DNA of 64,000 nt, from positions 8,578,000-8,641,999 of the forward strand of contig WMCF01000007.1 in NCBI GenBank assembly GCA_009792885.1. The letters are read 5' to 3'. Under the pieces are notes generated by a model, which searched no databases, had not been told where the DNA came from, and worked only from the letters and a program-made list of their open reading frames with translations. The first letter of the stretch is position 1. The number at the start of each line of letters is the position of its first letter. The translations under genes were made by a program, and so were the position numbers. This document shows positions 12,900 to 27,000 of the stretch, in pieces. This DNA comes from Eremophila alpestris peregrina. Taxonomy: Eukaryota > Chordata > Aves > Passeriformes > Alaudidae.

Positions 12900-15800
12900 G
12901 ACAAAAGTATTTGAAATAATAATAATCTAGATGTAATTAAATTAAATAAATTATTGCACTTATTTCTTTATCTAGCCAAGCCTTATTTTTAAAATCACAC
13001 ATAATATTTGAATAGATAACAAAATAAGTAGTCTAATAAACATTTGGTATCCTTTTCTCCTGTAGCATTTCTTTACTCTTGCTGTTTTCCTGGGTCCAGT
13101 GAGAAGTTTGATCCCTGTAAATTATTTATGGCAACTGATACTTTGCTTGAAAGGTTTACCCCCAGTCCTGGGGGATATCCCAGATGTATTACCCAGCCTA
13201 AGTTGTAGTCCCACTCATAAACAGCTCCAGCTTTGATAGTTAGAACTTCAGATGGGTAATAACATTCCCTCATGTACCCCCTTTCTAGGTCCTTAAGGAA
13301 TAAGCCAAAATGCACATTAGTGTTTAGTTACAGCTTTATAAATGTTGAGCCTGATGTAAATTTGAATTAAATATAAGGCAAGGTTGGGCTTTTTTTTTTT
13401 TTTTTTTGGGGTGGATTTTTCTTAATTTTAATTTACTAAAAAAAGAATTGTTGAACATAACATGGTTTCTCTTTCTGCATAGGCATCTAAGGCTGTAAAA
13501 TAAATTACTTTGCTTTTAAACAATTAAATCAAATAATGCTAGATTCTGAAGTATTTTTGTCCTATGTTCTCTAGAAGTTAGTTACATTTATGAGGACTCT
13601 CCATTGATAGGATAAATTTTGAAGTCTAATTAATCTAAAATTTAATAAACTGCTTCATAACATAGATGCTTAAAACAAATAAAGAACAAAAACACAAACA
13701 AAACCGAAACACCAAAACCCCCACAATATGAAGGGCTTATCAATGGATTTTCAATTATCCTGTCTGAAAGTCTTAATAATGTAGTAAAGTTGTACTCCAA
13801 AGAAACAATTAGATCTCAGCATAAGAAACACCACTGAGGTAATTATGGATATGAGTAGAATTCATTAACAAGGTTGTACCTACTTGCATGAAGACTGAAC
13901 TTAGAAAATTAAACTAGATCACCTATGCTAAAACTTGACTTTGTTACTTCTCAGCTTAACAGTGACGGACTGAGAAAGTGCTGAAAGTTTCATATAAAAA
14001 GCTTTCAGAGAGTGAAGTTTCACTTAAATCTAAATCCTGGAAGTTCATTTTGTGAACTACCTTGTATAACTTCTTTAATGAGAACATGCCAAAAAAGCCA
14101 GTGTGATTTTTATCATAAAACTCTACCATCACATGCAGTGAAAAAATTTAGAATAAATTCTGCCTTCATGAAGGGAAGCACTATTAAAAATAAAACTTTT
14201 GTAATGAACTTTTCTTTTGCAAGGAAAAGCCACATTAGAGAAAGTGATGTATAATTACCAAGTTGTAAAAATTTTATATGTGAACATTGCTTTTTATTTG
14301 TGAAAATGGAATGGACATTTTAGTTTCAATGGAAAATTTTAGTTAGAAAATATAATTTTATATAAGAACCTAAATTCATACTCTGAAATAAAGACAGATG
14401 GGAGGAAAGCAAGTGTTAGAAGCTGTGAAACTAAGAACATCTGTACTATGCTAATGCATAAGGTGGAAAAATCATAAGAAATGTTGATTTATTGGCATTG
14501 TTCATAAGTTTTTCTGACAGAACCTCTCTGGAGATCACTGGGAAAAAAATATTCAGTTATAAATGTTTCATAACATCTAACATTTATGTAAACCTGTATC
14601 AATTACTAAAGCATATAATACATTATTTTTCTGCCTGACCATTTAGTGTTGAAATGGCAGTAAAATACATAGTAAACACTGTGAAAGACTCCACCAGAGG
14701 TGTCCCAAACTTGGTCTTTTTTTTTCAGTAAATGGAAAGTTCATAATGGACTTCATAATAAGAAAAGTCACAGTAGAAGAAAAGTAAAATGGTATTATAC
14801 AAAGATCTGTTTGAAGTTAGATAGGTGACAGTCTGACAAAGGCCTGTTGTGAGAAGGATAGTTCCATAAATTGTTTTATTTCTTTTATCAGTGTGATGCT
14901 CTAGCTTGTGACAGTTTTGATTTATTTGTAGTTGTGACCTTTCAAGCTGAGGAATGTTGCCCTTTGGGGATCTGAGAAATAGATCTAAAATATGAGATAT
15001 ATTATTGCCAAATATTTTTTAATAGTACTTCAGCTTTTTGTTAAAAATTGCAGCAAATACTGAAAGATTTGTTTCTTCTGAAAATTGAAGAAATTATTGT
15101 CGTTTTTAAAAACCAACTCTGTATTTAAATCTTTGTGAAAGAAAGTAACACAGGTAGATATACTGTGACATTAATAAAGACATTAAAAAACATTTTTGGT
15201 GTGTAAGTGGGTCCCATTACAATAAAACATCGTAAGCACTAGAAATTTACAACATCCTTTCAAACCATGTGATTTGTTTAGGCCTTGTGATTGTTTTTAA
15301 TGTTTCATTTCTTTGTTGTTGGCAGGACTAGCTTAGACAGTAGCATTAAATCCTGCAATTCTGACATTACCTGGCTAAAATCCACCAGAATGTCTCTTTC
15401 TTTCTTTGTCAGTAAGAATATGGCTTTAGTTTGGGTTTTGGTAGGGTTTAGGGACTAGCTTTGTACGGGGAGTTATGTGTTTTAGATTTTGGGGTTTTGA
15501 CAGCTGAGAAATCTGTCTGTTAAGTCATTTAACAGACAATAGTTAGATAATGGTATCTCAGAGGGCAAGACTGAAGCAATGACAGTGTCAGCAACCAGCA
15601 AAGCTTTTTGTTGTTTTTTTTTTTTTTTCTGGAAGGAGGCATTCAAGATATATTTTGCCCACATTGGAATTTAATTCCAAAATGCTGTAAAGATCTTTAA
15701 TAATCTGATGGGGTTTTAAAAAAAAATCAAGAACATCATCATTTTGATGGTATTAACTAGTTTTTGACATAACAACAAGGTTGTCATTGTATGATGCAGA

Positions 15801-16837
15801 AATTTCCATATGAGTACAATGTCCTTCTGCCTTTTTATATTTTTATTTATTATTTTAGTACCTACGGCACATTTCTTTATGAAAACATACAGTTTTATAA
15901 TTTAATTTTCATTATATCTTTGCAGTTGGATTGTTTCTTTCTCTTATGAATTGCAAATTAAAAAATTAGTCTGAAAAAGATTTTGTGGTACCCTTCATAA
16001 AAAACTTATATTTCATTGAAAAAGAAAGTATTCAAAATGTTGAAAGACCTACTGGCAAAAGATACATATACTTCTTTTTCTTGTGAACAGTGTCATGAAC
16101 ACTTTGAATTTAGCTCTTGCCAATCCTGTAAAGTAACAGCTGTCATCTGTATCACCAAAATTATTGAAGACAATACGATGTGATACACCAAGTCCACAAG
16201 AATAAGGAACTTCACAGAATTTAGATATCAGCTAGGGCCTGCAATATCTATCCATATTTTTTATTTGCTTTGTATATAACCTTAGTAAGTGATCACTTAA
16301 TATCTTGGATTATATATTCTTGGATTTGATACTAAGTATGCATTGCAGAATACAAAAATAATCTGGTTTTAGTACCATGAAATTGAAGTGATAGAAGAGA
16401 CATTTCCTCAACTCAGGGACAAAATTCAGCCTTATGTGTCCCCAGAAAAATGGCTTCTTTTCTTTTTTTTTTTTTTCCCTTTAAAATTGAATAAACAAAT
16501 ACCATTAGAAAGTTAATTTTTTTGGTTTTGGTCTGTTTTTTCCTGGAATAAAATGTCTTCTTTTGTATGGCTTGGTAAAATTTGATCCCATACCTTAGTT
16601 TGAGATATAGGATTGTTTTAGATGTTATCAACTTTGATTTTGTCACCAAACCTCCTATGAATTATAAGGTAATAGAAGACTGAATGAAGTTATACATTAA
16701 AAAACCAACCCACCCCCAAAAAAACCAACAAAAAAGTTCTCCAAATAACAGGCATACAGGGATAAAGTAGCCAAAGCAGATCAGAGCTGTTGAAAGGTTT
16801 ATTAAATAATCTTTTTTGTTCTCTTCTCATTTTTGAG

Positions 16838-16911
16838 GCTTCTGCTAGCAAATACTGTCCTGGACACTGCTCTACCAGTACAGAAATGAACCAGCTGGAG
16901 AAATTTAGAAG
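16838..16911 (+). other. Candidate exon (74 bp), unrecognised
   Basis: A long pyrimidine tract (TTTTTTGTTCTCTTCTCATTTTTGAG) precedes 74 bp that end at a consensus donor (TTAGAAG|GTAAGAA). The first frame is open: ASASKYCPGHCSTSTEMNQL and on. The acceptor has the unfavourable G before AG. It starts at phase 0 and ends at phase 2, which would fit the candidate at 23960. Confidence 0.2.
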
Positions 16912-19900
16912 GTAAGAATATTCAAAGTTCTTGGGTTTTAGACTTCCTGAAAAAAGACTGGCATATAAATTCTAAAAATCTATTTAAAATAATAATAAAG
17001 GGGAAGAATGTAAGTCTCAAAATAAACCAAAAGTGTGTTAGCACTTCTGAACTTGGCCTCTATGCACTGTACAGGTATTTTGTGTCGATATGCTTTAGGA
17101 AAAAATACAAAAGAAGAAAAGAAATATGACTTTTCATGTTATAGAAACTATGTTTAAATCTATGAAAAAGCAGATAAAAGTTGGCCTGTTAAGATAGTCG
17201 GGGAAGAAAGGAACAGGTTATTTTGTAGTGATGCAGATTTATTGTGAGCAGTATCTGTAGTGCATATATCTTTGTGATATGCCAGAGATGTGCTGCACAC
17301 ATTTTGAAGAAACTTCATCTGCACTGTGCAAAGGCCTTTTGATTTCTAATTTTCTGTCACCTAATTTTCTGTCTAATAGCACCATATATGATTTAGTATT
17401 TGTGTCCATAAACGCTCATAAACTGGCTCTCTGTAGGATACCATTATTTTTCCCTCTTATTTGTGATCAGCTCCCTTTGACTCTCTTGCATCCCAGCCTT
17501 GATCCTATGTGTGACTTACAGTCCTATTCAAAAATAGCTTCATCCAGAATAGGACCACTAAAAGTTGTATTGTTGGCCAATATAAAATTTGTGAATTAGA
17601 AGATTAAGTTAGTCTAACAGTACAATTAATTTTTTTCTTGTACATCTGACATCTCAGGCTCTCTGAGGAGGAAGGCACATAGTTTATATTTCCACCTCCA
17701 AGTCCAGTTTTCAGCAAAGAATGCAAAGACCTATTAACTTTTCAGTTTGCTTCGTCATTCCCTCCATGCAATTTAAATTAATGCTGTGCTCAGATCATCA
17801 GTCCTTCATCAAGCTCATAAATGGAAGATAGTAGACATCTAGAAAGATCAGAAGTCAGACTATTTATGGTTCTAACATCTTTTAAATCCTCTTGAATAAT
17901 TACATGGGAAATATAGACACCTAAAAGAAGCCAGATCACCTAATATGACATAGGCTCCTCATTGCATGTTGGTTTTATAGGAAACCTTTTGTCTACAAAT
18001 TTGTTCTACATCCCTGATGTTTAGCATCAATTTAAGTAAATGAATTTTAAAATACTGATATTAAGATGTATGCTATGATATATTAAAAAATTCTTGTCTG
18101 TCAGAATATTTGAATTGAATACGATCAAAATCCCATCTCCCACATAACTTCTATGGGTCTTGTGAAGAATATTGGAAAAAATTCTCACCTCCGTCCTCTT
18201 TTTCTGCACAGAAGTCACTTTCAAATTTAATTAATTGCAGAAATCCACAGATTTAATGGATTGGCAGCATCGTTATTAATTCCAGATTATTACAATGCAT
18301 TTATTGTATTTGCTAAAGTACATGCTGTCAGGAAAAATACTTCAGCATTGATCAGTGGGTGAAAATAAACAGGATGGTAACAGGAAAATTTAACGGGCCA
18401 ATGTGAATAAAATAATGTGTTCGCAAGCAAATTGTTGTATTGCAATTTAAACTATGTTATAATTAGAAAGCAATAAAAAAATATAGTATAACTTATAGAA
18501 CTGTGATTTCCCACAGATAAATACCTTCATAGCAGGCTCAACAAGAACATTGCATATTCTGCATAAGAATTTGACTCAGTTCTACTCATCTCTGCATCAG
18601 TTTAATAAAATTTTCCAAAGAGCCATGAATAACACTTGAATATGTTGTCCATGTTGTAGCCTTACCAGCATTTCAGTTCCACCAGCAGCCAAGCCTTTGG
18701 CCAATTTCTGAGATGCTATTTATTCTAAAGCAGTTGTTTAATCAAGTCCTGTCATTCACTGCCATGCTTACAGACCAGGAGCAAACCAAAAGGAGAAGTT
18801 TTTTATTTCTCTCTTGAGGATGAATCTATTCCTCTGTCTCATTGTGCATATCTAGAATAGAACCTCCTCAGATGAGAGGAAATTGTGAAGGGGAAATCAT
18901 GCATGATCAACTAGATAGCCTTTTATGCTGAGAAGACTGGTCTGGTGAATGCTGTGGAAACTTTTTGAAAACCAGTAAACACTCTGATTCAAGATTAAAT
19001 ATTGATATGGAAAAAAACTTTGCTGATTAGGAATTTATAAAATTGAAACAAAGTCAATAAGAATTTTCTGTGTGACAATTAAATGGTTTGTAAGTATATA
19101 CAATGTCTGATGGAGCTGTGCTATGTCTGGGGTTATCAGCCCCAAAGAAGTGTGGGATTACAGACCTTGAATGTTTTATTTCCCAGAATATATCAAATTC
19201 TTTTATGTAGTTTTTGCTGTTGAATCTACCTTAATAAAACAGAGGAATAAAAAGTTTTAATTAACTTTAATTAAGCTAGAATAATTCAAATCAGAGTGCT
19301 ATGAAGTATAGTTACATTTTTCTGAGAGTAGTTTTATAAATTACTGCAAAATTGTCAAGTCCCTTTGAAATTTCCAGCTACTGCAAATTCCTTGGGGAGA
19401 AAACTACTTGAGAAGATACTTCACATACAATAGAAAATTACATAAATCTACAATGTGTTCAACTCCTGATGCATGCTTCTGAATAGATTTCAAAGAATTA
19501 AAGCTATTAAAAAATAATAACTGATAACCATGAAAAAAATAAATAATAGGTCACTATGATCCTGAAAAAATTGTCTAGCTAATGAATTTTGGGTAGATTT
19601 CTGCTAAAATATAAACTAAAGAATAAAATATAGTATTCTGTGCTTACCTGCAGAACCAAAAAGGTCTGATGACTGTCACTTCTGTGGGTTCTGGCTACCA
19701 TTTTATTGTTAATTTCTCTATTGTGAGGTAGAAATATTCCTCATAATCTTTGTTGTGAGGCATGAATATTCCAGTTCTAAATGTGATATAAGTCGGCATT
19801 ATTACCAATCCTTGGCTCTTCTTTATGAAATTTCTCTTATTATGTCTTTTTTTTTTCTTTTTAATAGGGATATTAGAATATGCCACCTCTCATCAAATGT

Positions 19901-22502
19901 AAATTAGTATTTGGGTACATAAACTTCCTTTCCCATAGGTATGGAAATTCCTGTGAAAAGGTAGAGGTAGATAGAAAATATACTCATTTATGGACCAAAC
20001 ACTAGCTGTTGGGTAGAAACATACACTGTTGCTGCTCTGTCAGCAGTCAAAATGATTCCTAGAAGAGAAATGAAACTATTATGCCCATTAGGGCCTATGG
20101 AGTTTTTAAAGAAAGCTAAGGAGATTTAAGTATTTTTATCCTTTCACATCAGACCAAAGACCAAGAACTGTGCATCAATTCTGTGAAAAACAGAAAAAAA
20201 ATCTCCATTGAGTGTAATTATTATCAATAAGTTATGGTATTCATGTAGAATATAGCAAACCTCAAAACTTCAAATGAAGTTTTCCTCTCCAGTTTAGACA
20301 AGAGTCTGTAATTTACGTCTCCGTTTCCCCATGGAGATTTGCATTCCCAGGTTAGCAGCTGAAGGACTACAGATAATTCTTTTGAAGCTCCAACTTCAAT
20401 AGTATTTAAATAAATTACTCAGTCACACTGCTGAAAAGAAACTTTGTACCAACTTGAAATTCTCAGTCTGAAAAAAAGAAAGAACTGAAATGTGTAAAGC
20501 TTTGGTGCAAAGATGTTTCTTGAAGGAACATGCTACAAAAAAAAAAAAAATTAATAGACTCTAATGCGTAACCCATTCCCTAAAAGTAGAAAATTGAAGC
20601 AAAACTTTCAAAGAAGTTACAAAAAGTATGGAAAGAAAGAAGAGCCTCAGAATGTTTTATCCTGAAGGTTGTCAAAAGACATTGCTAGAATTACTTGGCA
20701 GCTAATGCTGAACTTCTCTTAAGAATTGGTCAATTACTATTAGCGAAAAACCCAAAAAACAAAAAAAACCCCACAACAAAACACAATTACAAAAATGTAA
20801 GAAAAAACCAAAACAGCAACAAAAAAATCCCTTTACACTAAAAAGTTAAGTTTCCTGGGATCTCTAAAACTAGATGGAAAATTGAATCTAATTTTTATTT
20901 AAATATATATATATATATATACATCAAGCTAAAGAGTGGGGTGTACAAACACATTGGGGGGAAATGGGAAAGTAAGTAAAAATGAAGCAACTCTAAAGAA
21001 ATAAATAGGGCTCATTTCAATCCCTTTTACCTTCTCTACATATTAGCTCTTTACTTTGCATCTATTATAGATTTTTTTATTCATACTGATTTTTTAACTT
21101 ACATGATTTACTGAAAATTTTATAATTTCCTTTACTAGTAGATATCATGTGTAGAGTAGGAAAGACTTAAAATCTTAATTTTAAAAGTGTAAATGACTGT
21201 CAGGAAGGTGGGTAATACATCCTTATTCTTGGGGCTGATGAGAGCTGTCACTAGAATATTTTGCCATTTGAAATCGAATATCTTGCATAGTAAGAAACTG
21301 AATCGTGCGATATTGCCAGCCCATGAGAATTAAAACTCATATATTAACATCAAAGTGAAGAAGGAAAATGTAACAGGAACTAGGATTGCTGAGAGATTAT
21401 CTAAAATCTCTGTCTATATAACAGCTTTGTACTCCTGTGTTACAGAAGACAAAAGTTTTCCATTAACTGTGGAGAAGTTCAGACACAGCTTCTGCAAAAC
21501 CCATCTATGTGCTTACATCTCTCCTTCCTTCAACCAGATGTACAAATGGCCTTAGGAGAGCCTTATTCTTCCATACTATTGCCTTACTGAATGCTGTTCT
21601 CAGTTGGGAGGAAGGTTATGTCTCTACTAAAGGTAATTTGAAAAAAAAAAAAGAGGTTGACATGATGTAAGTGTACTTTGTGATCCTATACTGAAGGTAG
21701 TTTTATTCTAGTGCTCCAGTTCTCCAAGTCTTAACCCTGTCTTGGTGTCAGGAAAACTAAAACAAACAATGTAGATTTATTATCCCAAAGTGAAGCACAG
21801 CAATTCATGTCAAGAAGACTTCAGATCTTGAATATGGAAGCACAGGCTTAATAATTTATAGTGAAATGTTTCCCTTTCTTACATAACAAATATATAGCAC
21901 TGTTTGCAATATTTTATTCAATGTATTACCAGAGAATTCCAAACATCAGGTGTACACTTACTACGGAATATACATTAAAAAGTAAATCTAACAACAGAGT
22001 AAATCTTTGTGATTGCTTCAATAGTGATAATGAAACAATTTGTACAACAGCTTGAGGCAGATGCTTAATAAAGTACTTATTTTGAAGTATATAACTGTTA
22101 ACTGGAGTTTACAAATACTGGGAAGAAAAATTGACTCTAGTGGTGTTTTATCCTTTTGCCAGAGGTAAAGGTATTCTAACCCTAGTAGCAACATAAATCA
22201 CACAGTGTTTTGTTTAATGCAAGGATTTTACTCCAAACTAATACACTACTAACAGAAAGAATTGGTTGTGAAGGATTTGTTCTAAACCAGATGATGTTTT
22301 TCAAGTGTGGCACTTGAGTTGGTCTGCTTTCAAGTCCAGGACAGTATAAAACTTGGAATAGCAATAAAAAGGAAGCATAGGTAGTGCAGGTTAGGACTGC
22401 TGGCTGTGAGTGCTAGAATGATGACTTTTCATTGTCTATTACTTGTCTAAAGAAAGTATTAATACTTGGGATTATTTTTCCCACCCTGTACTTGTCTTTG
22501 TT

Positions 22503-22712
22503 ATATTTTCTCTGCCCATCTCTCCAACCTGTTGAGGCCCTTCTGAAGGGCTGCAGAGCCCTGTAGGATATTGGCTGCTCCTCCCAGCTTTGTGTCATCA
22601 GCAAACCTGCTGATGAGGCATCTGTCCCTTCCTCCAAGTCATTGAGAAATAAGCTAAACAGTGTTGGGCCCAGTACTGACCCTTAGGGGATACCAGTAGT
22701 GACAGACCTTTA
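22503..22712 (-). mobile_element. CR1 LINE fragment, RT catalytic segment
   Basis: This short CR1 fragment lies on the minus strand. Reading the minus strand from about 22625 leftwards gives LISRFADDTKLGGAANILQG followed by a run ending RLERWAE, the CR1 reverse-transcriptase block that contains the catalytic FADD motif. Unlike the copy near 1 kb, the two aspartates are intact and this short frame is unbroken. Only about 70 codons survive. On the right the match ends after the plus-strand text CAGTACTGACCCTTAGGGGATACC, with no 3' UTR or terminal octamers attached. It is a dead fragment, younger-looking or better preserved than its neighbours. Confidence 0.88.
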
Positions 22713-22857
22713 ACAAGACACTGATACAGGCCCTGCCTATATTTCATTCCCAACAGTGTATATTGAACACTGTATATGTAATCTCTCTTCATACAGCTCT
22801 AGTGTGAAAACGTGTTTCTTGCAGATGGCTGTCAGGTATTACATGATTATACATATA

Positions 22858-22898
22858 TCACAGAATCACAGAATCACAGAATCACAGAATCACAGAAT
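22858..22898 (-). repeat. (TCACAGAA)5 octamer array, CR1 3'-terminal type
   Basis: Five exact copies of TCACAGAA plus one extra T run without a mismatch. The reverse complement, ATTCTGTG, is the octamer that ends avian CR1 elements. No CR1 body can be seen on the right side, where a minus-strand element would continue, so the tail stands alone. Either an extremely 5'-truncated CR1 inserted here or an old tail expanded by slippage. Confidence 0.85.
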
Positions 22899-23959
22899 AC
22901 ATGCTTTTTTCCACCCTGTCTTAACATGCTTATACACTCGTAGTCCCTGCTGAGCTAAACTTCATCTATCAAGTGCTGCAAGAGCATTCAGACAAATTCA
23001 TAGTTGAATCTACTGTAGGGTTTGGAGGTTTTCTCAAGGAAAGCAAATTAAATTCCAAAGCTCTCAAGCTTTTGTCAATAAAGTTTATTTTCTTAGAGTT
23101 GTTTTATTGTAGCAATAGTAATATTTTATCACTTATCTTCAAACACTGAGTTCTGCTAAAGATGACACCATGGTGTATAAAGCACCAAGGAACTGCAGAT
23201 TCTCACATGTAGCACTTATTCTGGCTGGAAATAATAGAATGTGGTGATGACCATTTCTCTTTTTGCAGTAGGAATTGCAGAGTATTGTTCTATGTTATTC
23301 TTTCAACAGTGACAGAGCCAATTAATTTTGTTACTTATAAAACAGTAATTGCATGTCATGAATATAATGCTTCACATGTGGATTACCTTGAAATTTGAAT
23401 GGCAATAACATGAAAAAATATTGAACACTAGGATAGTGAAAATGAAGTTGTGTTTTCCTTTTCAAAGCAAATAATGCTGAATTAAACCTTGCATACAGTA
23501 CTCAATGCAACAATAAGTGTCATATGTGAGAATTTTCTACTCCTGAGCACCTAGCTGTATACATGTTGCTTAATTGCTTATGTACTGGATAATCTGCCAG
23601 GGGTGCCAGAATTTCTTTGCAGTGAAGTAGATAAGTAATGTTTATTTTTGACATTACTGAAGCATTGTGGTAACTACAAGGGCATAGAGAAATGGAAAAC
23701 AGCTTGATTACAGTAATTTACAGTACTTGCATTGTTTTCCTTATCTCAAAAAACAACTGTACATTTTTATATGTTTCAAATATGTACAATATCTGAAAGC
23801 ATTATGTACTAATACTGACTGTAAAGCACCCATGTGGCTTTCAGAAAACCATTGTAAATCCCACAAATAACCAAACCACTCTAATTTACTGATTGATGTA
23901 TGGTGTTGACAGCTGCCCAATAGATAGATCAATAATATGCTTTTGCTGCTATCTCCTAG

Positions 23960-24033
23960 CACGGGCTATGTGGGAAAAACCTCCATGCCACCCACTTCAG
24001 GTGCTCCCTTGGAAAGAAGAATTCCTGGACCTG
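23960..24033 (+). other. Candidate exon (74 bp), unrecognised
   Basis: The acceptor TTTTGCTGCTATCTCCTAG and a consensus donor (GGACCTG|GTAAGTT) enclose 74 bp. All three frames are open, so openness says little. The frame continuing from the 16838-16911 candidate reads TGYVGKTSMPPTSGAPLERR and on. A longer frame of 136 codons runs over both splice sites at 23893-24303, with a hydrophobic, T-rich tail that looks like chance. Confidence 0.2.
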
Positions 24034-27000
24034 GTAAGTTCAGTGTTTTCTCAGTTCATAAGTTGCCATTTCACTTGTTCACTTCTGCTCCAGGTTGGCA
24101 TCCTGCTGACATCCCTTTATGCCTGGTGGGGAGACTGCTCACCTAAGAGACCTCTTTTCCAGAGGGCAGATGCCCAAGTCTCTTTATATCTCATTCTCTA
24201 CAGAGTCTTCTTCCTGCTTTTTCTGTCTCTCTCCTCACTCCTTTATGGCACATGGTATTGCAGCTGTCTTGGAAATAAGCTTAATTACCTTTTTATGCCA
24301 TAAAAAAATACATGCAGTGTGCAAAGTCAGCATATCTCGCATTAAGTTGAATGTTCCACTGTTCCATTTGTTTCCAACCTTCTAAAGTGATGCTTTCTTT
24401 AATAAAGCAAGGAGAAGCTTAAAGTAGAAAAAAACACCCAACATAATTTGTTTTTCCTGTATGCAACATAGAATTTATTTTTAAGGGACAAATAAACATT
24501 TGATGTCTAACAGCCTTAGATTTAAATGATCAGTGCTGAGATGTAAATAATTATGCAATGATCATTTATGAAGGTGGTAAATTACAGAGAAGCATTCTTT
24601 TTAAGGAAAATTGGGGGAAAAGAGTTTTCTTGTTTATTTTCTTCCTTGTTGCCTATCTTCCACCAGCTTTTTCACTTTTTTTTTTTTTTTTTTGCTACTT
24701 GACTGCATCCAAGGTCAGACTGAATGAGAGACAGATAAGAGATGACAGAGAAAGCATTCAAAAGCAAATAATCTGATAGTGTCAGTAAAGGAGATTATAC
24801 TAAAGCAGAAAATATGCTGTAAGTAATCATTTTTCTCTGTAATTTCAACCTTTACTAAATAACTAATAAATTATAAAAAGTTATGAGATGGGAGAAATTA
24901 TGAGAAAATAAGAATAGTTCCATGGTTTGACAAATTGTTTAAATGGAAATGATGTCCCATCTCATCAGTTAGGTCATTATTTAATTCACTGACTAAAATG
25001 CTCCATTATGAGATTTATCACTAAATTGACTATTACTGTCCTAGGCATATGTGCTTACTTTTAATTAAATTGCTGTACAAACCAGCATATGAACCAAAGT
25101 AAAATAATAATCATATTTTCTGAAATTTTGATTGGAAAAATACCCAACTTTTTTGATACACCTCACATTTCCCCATCCAATAAAACCTTAGAAAACAAAT
25201 TTTAAAAACCCAAACAAACCCCCCCAAAACCCAAAACCCTGTAATTGATAGACTGTGATGGGTTGTTAAAAAAATGTTAGTTAGTATTATTTCAACATGG
25301 TTTCATTTATATGGTCATTTTATTCCAGTGCAAGAGACTCATAAGAAGGCAGAACTGCAGTGGATATGGGTATAATAATACTGTTATCTAATTTAGAAAA
25401 CTTGCTTTCAGTGCCCTATGTTCCTCTTTATTTTAACTTAAATTAGCTAATACTTTAGAGTGAGCAAGGCATAAGTACAGACTAAGCACAAAATCTCTCT
25501 GATGGTGAAAACCCTCCTTAAAACTGCAGATATGTGGGACAAGGTCAAACACTAGATATTCCTTCCCAGGAGGTCTACACTACTATGGCCTCACATTTAT
25601 TTTGGACATAAAATAGGAACTAATTATCCTTACTTGGAAAAACTTTGGAAATCAGAACTGGGTAAAGCATGGAGCTAATACTTCTACATACTTCTACACT
25701 GCTTCAAGTTTTGCAGGCTACCTGCATTGCTATCTTGGCACTGGTGGCCTGTACAATGCAGTCATTATGCTAAACAGCTGTAACAGTAGAGCCATTTATT
25801 TTTTATTATCAATTCTCAGTTATAAATGTCACACAATACACTCACCTATTCATATCCCCAGAGGTCCTGACTTTACCATCAGTAATACCCAAGTTATTTT
25901 TTTTACAGGCAGACATTTAACTTAAAGATCTTCAAATTAACAAAGGGAAGGACAGAACAAACATACCCTCTATTTTTAAATCAGCTACATTGACTTTTTT
26001 TACTGTTTCAGATTCTTATTATTAATAAATATAATAATAGTTTCCTGTTCAAGCACAAGCACATGTAAGAATCACACAACTATATGTATTTGAAAGTGAA
26101 GAAGTGAGCAAACCATTTTAACAGATAACCATTACATCCACTCAACTTTTGTATTCCAGCAAATGTGCTGCACTGCAAAGTGCATTTTCTAGAATTCTGG
26201 CAAGGAAACACTATGTATTCACTATTATTTGTTTTAGTTATTCAGTAGTAACCAACAACAGAATATGCCAGTCAATGTCTTGAGTGAAGGTTAAGGTCTC
26301 TTCTGTGTGAATAGTGTGAACCAGGCTTCACTTCTGTCTCTCTTAATGTAATAGTTGTAATAATTGGAAATAAAAGCAGTGGGGTTACATGGGCATAATA
26401 AAAGTATAAGATAGCAAAAATAGTCTTGAAGGCATTATGTATTCCTGTAGAACTTATTAACAGATGTCCTAGTGTTGCTTTTAAAAAGGTTCTTGATGAA
26501 ATCTACCAAACACCATTATTAATAACATTTAAGTACAGTTGGATAGTCCCCTCAGGGATGCATTTTGACTACTGAAGTGCAACAATATAGGCTGCAGCAG
26601 GTACTTCTAAACATCAGGCCTGACAGCTTGACAATAAAACAAGCACAATATTTAATTGTTTCATATTCCAGAGGGACAGGATGAGCTGCTTTGAATACTC
26701 AGTGTTCATGTGCCACTGCAAAATATGTACATGCATCCATGCATAAACAAAACCAGACAATAAGTACTGAGTCTCAACTGGACACTGTTATCCTCAGAAA
26801 TTTTCTCTTTCAGATTTCTTTTCCTCATGCAGACAGAGTAAAGACCTTTGCAGAGGCTTAGATCCCCTTGCAGCTTGCATTATGTCTGCATGGTCTTTGA
26901 GGACTGACCTGCACTTGCTGCTTGGGCTTTATAGTAAGTAGGTGAATGTCAGCTCTGATGCAAGGGCACCATGCCTCAGGTAAGTACCATAATCTCTGCT

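Larger units (their letters stand above)
8514..22502. other. Long gene-free AT-rich interval
   Basis: This interval holds short repeats already listed, homopolymers (T18 at 13390-13407), A/C-rich low-complexity patches (about 13680-13725, 16700-16735 and 20745-20830) and one weak exon candidate (16838). A minus frame at 13315-13073 has a balanced composition but no family match. Nothing else is supported. Confidence 0.5.

Noticed and set aside
13073..13315. 80-codon minus frame with balanced amino-acid composition
   Set aside because: No family recognised, no splice sites or repeat match that would support it.
23893..24303. 136-codon frame with hydrophobic segments resembling a membrane protein
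   Set aside because: The hydrophobic part comes from T/C-rich low-complexity DNA. Another frame of similar quality overlaps it, and there is no homology.
26833..26979. Segment with a good acceptor (CCTCATGCAG) and two possible donors (26933, 26979)
   Set aside because: The longer form has in-frame stops and the shorter does not fit the phase of neighbouring candidates. It could be non-coding, but support is too weak.
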